DNA of 39,666 nucleotides, from the NCBI GenBank assembly GCA_949289935.1, contig CASEQD010000007.1, positions 1-39,666 of the forward strand, read 5' to 3'. The notes beneath the pieces are model-generated. The model saw only the letters and a list, made by a program, of their open reading frames with translations, searched no databases and was not told where the DNA came from. Within the stretch, counting starts at the first letter, position 1. Each line of letters starts with the position of its first letter. Source of the stretch: an uncultured Pseudomonadota bacterium. GTDB lineage: Bacteria; Pseudomonadota; Alphaproteobacteria; RF32; CAG-239. This document shows, one piece after another, positions 1 through 7,237 of the stretch. The position numbers were made by a program, and so were the translations under genes.

Positions 1-18
1 TGCATACCTTTTCTCCTC
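1..18 (-). promoter_or_regulatory. Ribosome binding site and start codon of a gene leaving the left edge
   Basis: On the minus strand an ATG lies at positions 5-3, preceded by a strong Shine-Dalgarno stretch (GAGGAG around 13-18) at normal spacing. Only the first codon and two bases are inside the window, so nothing can be said about the product. Upstream, TTGACA- and TATAAT-like hexamers occur between about 30 and 66, but their spacing is not canonical, so the exact promoter is uncertain. Confidence 0.5.
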
Positions 19-96
19 TTATCATAGATCTTTCTTATACCTTAAAAATTATAGCCTTTATTGTCAATACTTAAATATCAGTATTATGTGAATAAT

Positions 97-351
97 CTAC
101 GGATCGTAGGGGTCTTTGTTGCCGCTGCCCTGGGACTTTCCGGATATCGGGCTGCTGACAATGTTGTCCAGGCTGTAAGCGTCCGCCAGCGGCAGCTGGC
201 TGTGCAGGGTAACGGTTTCATAAGCTTTGTAAACATTGTCGTTCTTGTAAATATCAATGATGTTTTCACCGGTAATCAGCGCCGAAGCGGTGTATTTGTC
301 CCGGCATTTGTTCGTCATGACTAACCGGCCGGCATCGTCGGAATAAATCAA
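97..351 (-). pseudogene. 3' remnant of a chromosomal gene cut at the edge of the AT-rich island
   Basis: An open frame of about 84 codons ends at a TAG (99-97). It has no credible start: the only candidate at its upstream end is a TTG without a Shine-Dalgarno, and the frame stays open only to a TAA at 376-378. Its base composition is clearly GC-richer than the AT-rich genes that begin immediately upstream at about 355-365. The predicted peptide (segments YSDDAGRLVMTNKC and ITGENIIDIYKND) has no family I recognise. I read it as the C-terminal end of a protein truncated when the island inserted or when the flank was deleted. An intact small gene starting at the internal ATG (MTNKC) is an alternative. 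Confidence 0.45.
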
Positions 352-1097
352 CGTAACTTCTCTATATACATATCTTTATAATTAAAAATACGTGTTAAAA
401 TTTTTTTGTAACTTTCCATAAAAGTTTCAGAAAATTTATATTTATCCAAAATAATTTTTAAAACATCTTCAGAGCTTTATAACGTAAAAAATCTAGTAAA
501 ACTCTTTTCTTTGTATGTAGTAAAATTTTTATCAGAAATTTTTGCCATATTTCCTATCGAAATTAAAAAAATTTTTTTATTTCTTTTTAATAAATCTAAA
601 AGCCCTAAAAATTCAGATAACAATCCTTGTGAAGCAACCCTTTCGCAATCATCAAAGCAAATAATATATTTCTTTGTTAAAAAAGCATCTAAATTATCTC
701 CATAAATATCCAATATATTAGAAACATTCAAATCAAGTATAGTATTTTTAAACTTAGAAAGGTTAGTCAATAAATCATTTGAAGAGTTTTTAAATACACT
801 ACAAGCTCCATCTAATAAATTTTTAATACCAATACTTTTATCTTTAAACATACTGTCGGTTATTTTTGTTAAAAAAGCATTTTTTATGGAATCAGCATCT
901 TTTTTTCCAAACAAAGAAATATAAATGATTCCATAATCGTTTCTTTCAAATAAATCCTTTAGATCGTTATTAAAAAAATAAGTTTTTCCAATTCCCCAAG
1001 AACCGTCTATAAAAATATTTTTTTCTTGTGAAGCAAAATCTTCACTAGTTGCCATATATTTAATTTCATTTAAAATATTTTTATTATTACTTTTCAT
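348..1097 (-). pseudogene. KAP-like P-loop NTPase, interrupted by an in-frame stop and truncated
   Basis: The intact part is 206 residues (1097 to a TAA at 479-477). A Walker A motif GSWGIGKT lies at residues 32-39, and a Walker B-like segment YIICFDDCER at about 144-153, as in KAP/STAND-type NTPases of defence loci. After the TAA the same frame stays open for 42 more codons and still encodes plausible AT-rich coding sequence (SSEDVLKIILDKYKF...) before a TGA at 350-348, exactly where the island ends. Members of this family are normally several hundred residues longer, so the gene has both a nonsense codon and a lost C-terminus. The start ATG lies one base after the stop of the HEPN-like gene, suggesting translational coupling. 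Function is unknown; HEPN plus NTPase pairs elsewhere act in antiphage defence. Confidence 0.65.
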
Positions 1098-1098
1098 T

Positions 1099-2130
1099 TT
1101 AATCTCTTTGGGTATCGGTATTTATTTTTTCAAAAGAACAAAAAATGCTATCATCAATTTCTTTTGCAACTTGTTCTATTGTTTTTCTTGTTTTGCATAT
1201 ATCATCAACAAAAATTTGCAATATCTTACGGGTAATATTTTCTAAAAAATCTCTCATAAAAATAAATAAACAAGCCATATTATCTGTTTCATCGGGAGCA
1301 ATTGAAATTAATTTTCTCATATTTTTCAACTCTGATTTGGTAATGGTACCTGAATGAACCAAGCTGCTTCTAATGTCATATGCGAGTGATAATACTGTAG
1401 ATAAATTCTGATTTAACAATGCTGATGTTCTTGTTTGCAACCTATATTTGAGTTCCGATTTGCAATCATTCAAAATACTTGTTTCCCATACTATAGCTAA
1501 TTTAATCATTCTTTCTATTAAACCTGTTGTCATATAATAATCTGTAAAAAACGAAACCGGAATTAACATCTGTTTCTTGCATCTGATTAATTTTTTAGTA
1601 AATTTAATTATCTCTGATATAATATTTACGTCTAATTTATATTCAGGTAACAAATAGTGATAATTTTCACTCCAATAGTCTCCTAATATACATTTATTGT
1701 CTGAAGATACCGGTAATGTATAAATTTCCTTACTTATTTTAGACAGAACAAAATACTGATTTATTTGTATGTTACCTTGATATAAAAATCTACTTGCTCT
1801 TATAAAACAATCTATTTTATTCAAGTTTTTTCCTATTAAAAAATTTGTAAAATCTACGGTAGTTTGACTTACAATTCTTGGATGCGAGATTTTTTTAACA
1901 ATAAGATAATTACATACGGGCTTTGGAGAAAGAGATGCGATATTGCTTTTATTTAATACTTTATCTAATTCATATGTGCATGAATTATTGTTTTGGGTAT
2001 TTAACAATGTGCGATATTCTTTATAATATGTATTAGCATCAATAATTTTAAATCCATTGATTGATTTATCTAAAATATTACTATTGATTTTGACATTATA
2101 CAAAGGAACAAATATATATGCATCCACCAT
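1099..2130 (-). CDS. HEPN-like (Apea-type) protein, putative RNase or defence effector
   Basis: This 343-residue protein has no signal peptide or membrane segment. Near the C-terminal third it carries the segment YDIRSSLVHSG, with R254 and H259 fitting the RX4-6H motif of HEPN ribonucleases and matching the usual Apea-type spelling. The first 200 residues are not recognised. The gene starts 3 bases after the hsdS stop and ends 1 base before the NTPase start, so all three are probably translated from one message. HEPN proteins are commonly RNA-cleaving effectors or toxins in defence islands, often controlled by a partner. The HEPN label rests on one short motif and general context, so a non-nucleolytic role cannot be excluded. 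Confidence 0.55.
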   Translation of the reverse strand: MVDAYIFVPLYNVKINSNILDKSINGFKIIDANTYYKEYRTLLNTQNNNSCTYELDKVLNKSNIASLSPKPVCNYLIVKKISHPRIVSQTTVDFTNFLIGKNLNKIDCFIRASRFLYQGNIQINQYFVLSKISKEIYTLPVSSDNKCILGDYWSENYHYLLPEYKLDVNIISEIIKFTKKLIRCKKQMLIPVSFFTDYYMTTGLIERMIKLAIVWETSILNDCKSELKYRLQTRTSALLNQNLSTVLSLAYDIRSSLVHSGTITKSELKNMRKLISIAPDETDNMACLFIFMRDFLENITRKILQIFVDDICKTRKTIEQVAKEIDDSIFCSFEKINTDTQRD

Positions 2131-2890
2131 ATCTTATTCCTCATCAAAATATTTTGCCATCAAGGAAGCAAAGAGCGTTTGCGTTTCAGCAATAGATGAT
2201 TTTATTTTTTCTTTCTGAGCTTCTATTCCTTCTACAATAGTAGCAAATTTCTGCTGTAATTCTATTGGCGGAAGTAATATATTTATTGCTGACAATATTT
2301 GTTGATTTAAATTTTGAATATTAGCGCCTCTTCCTCTATATTGTTTTTTAATAGTTTCATATTTTAAAAAATATAGCAAAAACTTTGTATTTAGTAAGTG
2401 TGTATTTCGCCGAAATCTAATACAAAAACCACTATATACTATTGGCAAGCCTTTTGTTTTTACCGAAACACATCTTCCAACTAAATCTTTATTTCCATTA
2501 GACCTAACAAAAATAATATCATCATCCTTCAACATATATTCATCATTTGGGTGCGTTTCCAACAAAATTTCAGAACACTTTTCTGGATTTTTAATAGTTG
2601 CTAAATTTTTAAAATCACTAACACCAAGACAACGCATTTTTATTTTTCCAGAAGCTTTAGAAAAATTAACTCCGTTTTTAAAATTTCCTAAATTTTTCAT
2701 TATTTGAGAGTTCCATTTTTTATCATTTATTGCAGGATCTCCAAACATATCATAAAAGATGGACTTAATAAGATTATCTTGTTCTGCAAGCAATTGTTTC
2801 TGTTTTTCTAATAAATCAGATACTGCATCTAATCTCTCCGCTATTTTTTTCTGCTCTTCTAGTGGAGGAAGAGGAATTATTATATTTTCC

Positions 2891-2898
2891 AGAAAGAA
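2891..2898. repeat. Tandem AGAA duplication that breaks the hsdS frame
   Basis: Two adjacent AGAA units occur exactly where the hsdS frame shifts. Deleting one unit restores the conserved HsdS sequence. This is typical of slipped-strand duplication. Two copies are too few to call it a phase-variable tract with confidence. Confidence 0.7.
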
Positions 2899-2983
2899 AC
2901 GTTTTAGATATATGTTTTAATCCTGCCCCTTTAAAACCTTCTTCTAATTTATACATATGCCCGATAAAAAACTTATATATATA

Positions 2984-3028
2984 ATTTAAATTTAAATTTA
3001 CATTTACATTTACATTTACATTTACATT
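2984..3028. repeat. Hexanucleotide microsatellite (ATTTAA)2(ATTTAC)5 inside hsdS
   Basis: Seven six-base units lie in tandem: two ATTTAA (2984-2995), five ATTTAC (2996-3025) and a partial ATT. On the coding strand they read as alternating Asn-Val (then Asn-Leu) dipeptides within the first recognition domain of HsdS. Because the unit is six bases, copy-number change alters protein length by two residues per unit without shifting the frame. Confidence 0.9.
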
Positions 3029-3278
3029 GGAACCTTTTGCATAAAAGACTAAGCAATCTGTTGATACTGAAAATGGAGTTTCACAAAAATGTATATTTGC
3101 CATACCTCCTGTTCCAAATATTATAGCAGGCTTATAATATTCAGCCTCATTTACATACTTAGATAGAGAACTACTACTAGTAAAAAATGGATACATCCCA
3201 ACTTTTAAGCCACTACCAGCCTTTATTTTAGATTTTTTTTGAACTTCTAACACGTTACCTAACTTAACTTTTTCCCAC

Positions 3279-4229
3279 TTAACCATTTATTTCTCCTGCA
3301 TTTAGCAAGTTTGCCTTTTTTATATTTTTAGGCCCAAATATTTGAATAGATAATTTACTTCTTATTTTTTGAATACTTTTTTCATCAGCAAACGGTGAAA
3401 GGTAAATTTCATCTATCAACAGATCTGGAATAATAGTTTCTTTCAAAAATATTGTTGGCTTATTATCTTCTGAAAAATATTGGTCATAATCAAAATCTTT
3501 ATCGCCTATTATTGTATTAACACTACGTTGAACCCATGAGGTGGTATTGCAAGTTAAATTATCTATAATTAGGCGAAATTCATTATCATTTTCAAAACGT
3601 TTTTGTTTATGCATCAAAGAATAAACTAAGCTATTTAAAGTACTAACGTTATTAGGAGATAAAAAAGATATCTTTTCATTTTGCCAATCTATGTACTTTA
3701 CCTTACCAATAGCGTGCCTCCCATGTCCGGTTTTCTCGATAGATTTTTTTAAATGACCAATAGTAGTTTTAATTGCTACCGCATCAGGCGCATTTTTTGT
3801 ATATTGTTCCCACATATAAGCATTTGAATAATCATTAAAAGTCCAACAACTCACAAAAACATTTCGACGACAATATTCATAAATTTTTTGCCAGCGAGCA
3901 CTTACATTCATTATATCAATATTTTTATCTCCTGTTTTTTTTATTCCGGCTTCATCAAAATTAATTTGATTATTATCATACATTTGAACAAGTTTTTTAT
4001 AGATTTCGTTTTTGTATTCATCAAAGCACTCGGCTTCTTTTTCATCGTCATCATAAACTAAAGGAGAAATAAACGCTATTTTCTTTTCATCTAGTAATTG
4101 CTCAAAATATTTATATGGAAAAAATCTATAAATAACCTCATTATCGTCTAATTTTCCTTGAATTTCTTTGAAGTTAACAGAAGTATCTGGCATTTTTGCT
4201 GAAAAAGGATCAAATCTTCCTGTTTCCAT
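3279..4229 (-). CDS. DUF2971 domain protein
   Basis: This is a soluble protein of about 316 residues from the chosen start METGRF (ATG 4229). An open extension to 4274 exists, but it uses a GTG and overlaps more of the upstream gene. The AAGG upstream of 4229 is a modest ribosome site. The segments IYRFFPYKYFEQLLDEKK, FVSCWTFNDYSNAYMWEQY and FENDNEFRLII fit the DUF2971 family, whose biochemical role is not established but which is frequent in defence islands. The gene overlaps the GNAT-PIN gene by about 20 bases and the hsdS start by 8, so it sits in the middle of the operon. The family call is by motif memory only. Confidence 0.65.
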   Translation of the reverse strand: METGRFDPFSAKMPDTSVNFKEIQGKLDDNEVIYRFFPYKYFEQLLDEKKIAFISPLVYDDDEKEAECFDEYKNEIYKKLVQMYDNNQINFDEAGIKKTGDKNIDIMNVSARWQKIYEYCRRNVFVSCWTFNDYSNAYMWEQYTKNAPDAVAIKTTIGHLKKSIEKTGHGRHAIGKVKYIDWQNEKISFLSPNNVSTLNSLVYSLMHKQKRFENDNEFRLIIDNLTCNTTSWVQRSVNTIIGDKDFDYDQYFSEDNKPTIFLKETIIPDLLIDEIYLSPFADEKSIQKIRSKLSIQIFGPKNIKKANLLNAGEING

Positions 4230-5433
4230 AAAATGCCTTGCAATTACTTTTAATAAGTTTTGTCCAAACTGCACAGGCAGGATAATAATTTCTATCAGCT
4301 TCTATCAATACTCCACTAAATGTTGGCAACGGCACGTTTTGACGCGTAATATTAAAATTTTGCAAATAATCATTTAATAATGCGGTATTGTCTGATATAT
4401 TTTTAAACATATATTTTGAATTATCAAAGTTTATTACAGTATTTGAACCTGTAATGCAATCTTCATTTATAGCAAATTCTTCAGGGGAAAGAATTTCTAC
4501 CCCATAAAGATTAAATATTTCGGGTGATTTTTTTAGTAAATTTTCATCCCTTGTAATAAAACCTGAACATTTATTCAATAGACAATAAGTCACATGTTTT
4601 AAGTCGGAGATTTTATGAATGCTTGATTTACTAGACAGGTCTATTATTCCAAATATTTTTTGTTTTAATGCATTATATTCTTCTGTCTTTTCAATTTCTA
4701 CATATGATGGCAACATTGGAATATTTTTTACGAGTTCCGCGAGTGGGTCTGGTGTCATAGCGTTTCTATCTATTTCCTGTTTTGCTTCTGGAGTAATAAA
4801 TAGCTTAAAATTACCATTAAAGCTACACTTAATAATTCCAGCAACATCTTTATAATTTTGCCTTTTTTTTATCAAATCTAATAAAATATTCAAATCCATA
4901 ACATATTTGTGAAAGGTATTAATAGGTTGCTCGTATGTAAAGTTACCTATATTATGTCTTTTTAAGCTGAATAAAGTTGGCGTATCTAAATAAGCTATTC
5001 TAACATTAATCTTTCTTTTTGTGGTTTGCCCACCATCTTTTTGCATTACGGCAATAAATCCCACACAATTATAAAATTCATTTGCTTCTCGCAAATCATC
5101 GGCAACATTGGCTATTAGCTCTGTTACTTGCTGTCGCTCTCCATATACTTTAAGTTCTTCAACTAATTGTTTTGCGCAGCCTAATCCTCTAAATTGAGGC
5201 AAAACATATGTTTGTTGCACAGTAATCTTAGATTTACTAATTGCATGACTGAATAAAATATGTCCTATGTATTGCGTTTTGTCATCAACTAATACCCATA
5301 AACAATCTTTCATTCCTAACTGATGATACACACATTTAGGTAGGAACCCTAAATTTATATTATTTTTATCTGCTTCATTGGATACCATATCTATATATGG
5401 TAGCACTTTGTCGTATGTTTTTAATATTTCCAT
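4210..5433 (-). CDS. GNAT acetyltransferase fused to a PIN-like nuclease domain
   Basis: A 407-residue protein opens the island operon, with a clear ribosome site (GTAGGAGAATAA before ATG 5433). The N-terminal part (about 1-135) looks like a GNAT acetyltransferase: the acetyl-CoA loop VLPQFRGLGCAKQL lies at 77-90, followed by FYNCVGF. The second part (about 175-320) reads as a PIN domain: D180 in YVMDLNILLDL, E216/E220 in TPEAKQEIDR, D277 in SDLKHVTYC and D296 in FITRDENLL give the usual acidic quartet. Residues 320-407 are unassigned and may form a third domain. PIN domains are RNases in many toxins, and GNAT toxins acetylate aminoacyl-tRNA, so a translation-targeting effector is a possible but unproven role. 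Its position first in the operon may favour high expression. Confidence 0.6.
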   Translation of the reverse strand: MEILKTYDKVLPYIDMVSNEADKNNINLGFLPKCVYHQLGMKDCLWVLVDDKTQYIGHILFSHAISKSKITVQQTYVLPQFRGLGCAKQLVEELKVYGERQQVTELIANVADDLREANEFYNCVGFIAVMQKDGGQTTKRKINVRIAYLDTPTLFSLKRHNIGNFTYEQPINTFHKYVMDLNILLDLIKKRQNYKDVAGIIKCSFNGNFKLFITPEAKQEIDRNAMTPDPLAELVKNIPMLPSYVEIEKTEEYNALKQKIFGIIDLSSKSSIHKISDLKHVTYCLLNKCSGFITRDENLLKKSPEIFNLYGVEILSPEEFAINEDCITGSNTVINFDNSKYMFKNISDNTALLNDYLQNFNITRQNVPLPTFSGVLIEADRNYYPACAVWTKLIKSNCKAFYGNRKI

Positions 5434-5460
5434 TTATTCTCCTACTTAATGTTTAATTTT

Positions 5461-5488
5461 ATAATATACATTAGCAAAGAAAAAACAA
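5461..5488 (-). promoter_or_regulatory. Candidate promoter of the island operon
   Basis: On the minus strand a TTGTTT (5488-5483) and a TATTAT (5466-5461) are separated by 16 bases. The latter lies about 27 bases upstream of the GNAT-PIN start. The surroundings are very AT-rich, so chance matches are likely. Confidence 0.35.
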
Positions 5489-5590
5489 AAGAAAGAAATA
5501 AAGATACACAATTTTAACATTAGGCAGCATTTAATTGGGAATTTATTATAGATTTTGCTTTTTTCCTCATAATTAAAGCCGAAGATTATT

Positions 5591-5722
5591 TTAAGCCACC
5601 AGCAGACCTTTTATCATTTGGACTTGTTCTTTCGTTGCCAATACTTCTTCACGGTAAACCAAGAAAAAGTTGAGATTGATGTCCTTTTTCAGTGCGATTT
5701 TGTGAGAGTCTAGCTCACCAAT
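5591..5722 (-). pseudogene. 43-codon 3' fragment of an unidentified gene
   Basis: Reading the minus strand, an open stretch of 43 codons (IGELDSHKIALKKDIN... ending MIKGLLVA) ends at a TAA at 5593-5591. It is bounded upstream by a TGA and has no start codon. Codon content looks like real protein, with a composition nearer the chromosome than the island. It lies just outside the AT-rich island on the right, so like the remnant at 97-351 it may be a gene cut by island arrival. The family is not recognised. Confidence 0.35.
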
Positions 5723-5724
5723 TC

Positions 5725-5758
5725 AAGCGGCAGGTACAAAAACTGCCGTTTTTCTTTT
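5725..5758 (+). terminator. Rho-independent terminator-like hairpin
   Basis: CGGCAG (5728-5733) pairs with CTGCCG (5743-5748) around a 9-base loop. Flanking bases extend the stem with one G-T pair, and a T-rich tail (5749-5758) follows. No complete plus-strand gene ends here, so it may terminate a lost gene. Confidence 0.5.
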
Positions 5759-6003
5759 ATAAATCAAGCACTTAACCGGGTTTGAGTGTTTGTTGTAGCG
5801 GGCAAAATGGTTTTGCAAAAGTTGGTAAAATGGTTTTGCATAGATTTTAAAGTCTAGGTTTCGTCTAAGTTTTAAAAGGTGGGTTTAGTCGGAAAGCCTT
5901 TAAATCCGGGATTTTGACTGACGGCATTTAAGCCGTTTTTAAATGCTTCGGCCCCTTGTTTAAATTAAAATAAAGGGGCATTAAACGTTCCTTTACATAA
6001 GCT
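5759..6003. other. Gene-free stretch with palindromes and hairpins
   Basis: The whole gap 5434-6003 has no intact gene. This part holds two near-identical 15-base palindromes (5802-5816 and 5825-5839), a small hairpin followed by T residues (ACGGC/GCCGT at about 5924-5942), and a longer stem GCCCCTT/AAGGGGC (about 5951-5979) downstream of the Cys-rich gene. The last could act as its transcript end, although no strong T-run follows on the minus strand. Confidence 0.4.
5802..5839. repeat. Two copies of the palindrome GCAAAATGGTTTTGC
   Basis: The first copy (5802-5816) has GCAAAA and TTTTGC arms around TGG. The second (5825-5839) differs by one base. Their starts are 23 bases apart, about two helical turns, so they could be paired operator sites, although no adjacent promoter is clear. 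Confidence 0.6.
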
Positions 6004-6717
6004 TTATTCTGTCAAAAGGTGGCAATAAACGCCAGCCATCACTCTTTGATTTGGACAGGCTTGTTCGCACAACCGTTCATTGAGCCTAAGGCCGATGGCA
6101 ATCGGAGCATCACAGGGATAACATATTCCTTCTCTGTCCATTAAAGGTTTATCCGGAGGACAATTGGGAATACTTGGAATGTTTCCTCCCATAGCATACA
6201 GAACCGTACGATTGGGACAGATATCTTCACAATTTTTTTCAAAATTACAATCCGTATCCAGTCGTACAATAAGTTTTTCATTACAGGAATAACATCCATC
6301 ATCCCAATTTTTCAAGGGCTTGTCATCCGGACATTTGCCATTGTTGGCCATAACATGGTCAAAATTATTGTCTGGGAAGTCCGGGACATAAGTATTATCT
6401 GTATTATATGCGAAAGAATTATTTTCTGCTTCCTCGGGTGAAGCAAAACAACTGCCATTTTGTGCCGCGAAGGGACGATCTTTTGGACATTCTTTTAATG
6501 CGCAATTATAAGCAGTCCAGGCAGAGCCGCTGCCTTCAATATTAACGGTACGATTTGGGCATAAATATGTACAACTTTCAGAAGATCCGACCTCAAAAGC
6601 CAATGGATCATCGCAGGAATAACATTGATTATATTGTATGAAATCGCAGTCTTGAGCTATTGTGTTTGAACTCCATAACAAAGTGATACTGCATAAAATA
6701 ATGGGAGATAATTTCAT
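6004..6717 (-). CDS. Secreted Cys-rich protein with three repeat modules
   Basis: This 237-residue protein begins with a signal peptide (KLSPIILCSITLLWSSNTIAQ) and is otherwise rich in Cys, Asn and acidic residues. It contains three copies of a module of about 50-60 residues: a CPxDxP...CYxC entry, then an exit C..xCPNRTV. The exits read LCPNRTV, ICPNRTV and ACPNQRV; the paired CYSCDD, CYSCNE and CYPCDA segments precede them. Regular cysteines suggest disulphide-rich folding in the periplasm or on the surface. A ribosome site (AGAGGA) precedes ATG 6717 at somewhat long spacing. The protein shares its Cys-rich style with the pseudogene at 6811-7053 and the paralogs at 21774-24119. No enzymatic motif is visible and the function is unknown. 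Confidence 0.75.
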   Translation of the reverse strand: MKLSPIILCSITLLWSSNTIAQDCDFIQYNQCYSCDDPLAFEVGSSESCTYLCPNRTVNIEGSGSAWTAYNCALKECPKDRPFAAQNGSCFASPEEAENNSFAYNTDNTYVPDFPDNNFDHVMANNGKCPDDKPLKNWDDGCYSCNEKLIVRLDTDCNFEKNCEDICPNRTVLYAMGGNIPSIPNCPPDKPLMDREGICYPCDAPIAIGLRLNERLCEQACPNQRVMAGVYCHLLTE

Positions 6718-6810
6718 GTCGCCGGTTCCTCTTGGAAAAACAACTTTATCTTAATATTAAAATACTCAAAAAATAAAAAAAAGTTAAATTTTATGAGAAA
6801 AGTTACTTTC

Positions 6811-7053
6811 TTAACAAGGATTTCCGCATTCGGTGGTGGCAACTTGAACTTTGTCATATCCGGAAGAGCAGAAAACAGATTTTGAACCTGAAGGGCAGGT
6901 ATCAGAGCAGCAGTTTTTACAGGAAGAATAACGGGGTACGCCGTTGACGATACAGGAAATTGTTCCGACAGCTGCGCCGCAGGAGCCGGTTTGAGTGCAA
7001 CCGTCTTCCTTGCAGGCTCGGTCGTTGATGTTATAACCGGCTGCGTAAAAACT
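6811..7053 (-). pseudogene. C-terminal remnant of a Cys-rich surface or secreted protein
   Basis: The minus strand is open for about 80 codons ending at TAA 6813-6811, bounded upstream by a TAA at 7056-7054, with no start codon. The peptide is strikingly Cys-rich (AGYNINDRACKEDGCTQTG, then SCKNCCSDTCPSGSK, ending TECGNPC) with about a dozen cysteines, and codon use looks genuine. I read it as the end of a secreted protein whose front is gone. It stops at a perfect 7-base inverted repeat (7043-7059), which may mark the rearrangement. The rest of the gap 6718-7237 shows only TTGACA-like hexamers near 7163 ahead of the next gene. Confidence 0.6.
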
Positions 7054-7059
7054 TTACGC
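7043..7059. repeat. Perfect inverted repeat GCGTAAA-AAC-TTTACGC
   Basis: Seven-base arms are separated by three bases, located at the upstream end of the Cys-rich remnant. No T-run follows on either strand, so it is not a standard terminator. Confidence 0.6.
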
Positions 7060-7237
7060 TTACAGGAACAAATGCGGACAAGGCTATTTCCCGCTAGGCG
7101 ATTTTGATTTTTGCAAAATAGAATTCAGGGGCAAGCATGAGTCAATAAAACGCAACAGCTTGACAAGGTTTTTGAGGTTTGTTAGCTTGAAAGTTGTTTT
7201 ATGATTATTATGTGAAACCGTTAAATATTTTTATGTT

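Larger units (their letters stand above)
2134..3286 (-). pseudogene. hsdS: Type I restriction specificity subunit HsdS, frameshifted
   Basis: HsdS gives a type I restriction-modification complex its DNA specificity through two target recognition domains joined by conserved helices. Reading from ATG 3286, the first recognition domain (KWEKVKLGNVLEV..., GAGLKHISKTF) runs to about 2900. The frame then breaks, and conserved HsdS sequence resumes in another frame (IIIPLPPLEEQKKIAERLD, then SIFYDMFGD, and LPPIELQQKFATIVEGIEAQ near the C-terminus), ending at 2134. Removing one copy of a tandem AGAA duplication at 2891-2898 restores TFLENIIIPLPPLEEQ and a continuous 382-residue protein, a normal HsdS length. 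The start overlaps the DUF2971 stop by 8 bases and has a GGAGAA ribosome site. No hsdM or hsdR is present in the window. Confidence 0.85.
355..5520. other. AT-rich genomic island with a five-gene minus-strand operon
   Basis: Base composition drops abruptly at about 355-365 and rises again after about 5520. All five genes inside run on the minus strand and are separated by only a few bases or overlap. The domains (GNAT-PIN, DUF2971, HsdS, HEPN-like, KAP-like NTPase) are typical of defence islands. No integrase, transposase or clear flanking direct repeat is visible. Two of the five genes are visibly damaged, which suggests the island is decaying or is not under strong selection in this strain. 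Confidence 0.6.

Noticed and set aside
477..479. Stop-codon readthrough or a recoded UAA in the NTPase
   Set aside because: No readthrough context or genome-wide recoding is visible, and many normal genes here end in TAA; a nonsense mutation is simpler.
97..5725. Prophage or integrative element with attachment sites
   Set aside because: No integrase, transposase, tRNA or flanking direct repeat was seen at either edge of the AT-rich block.
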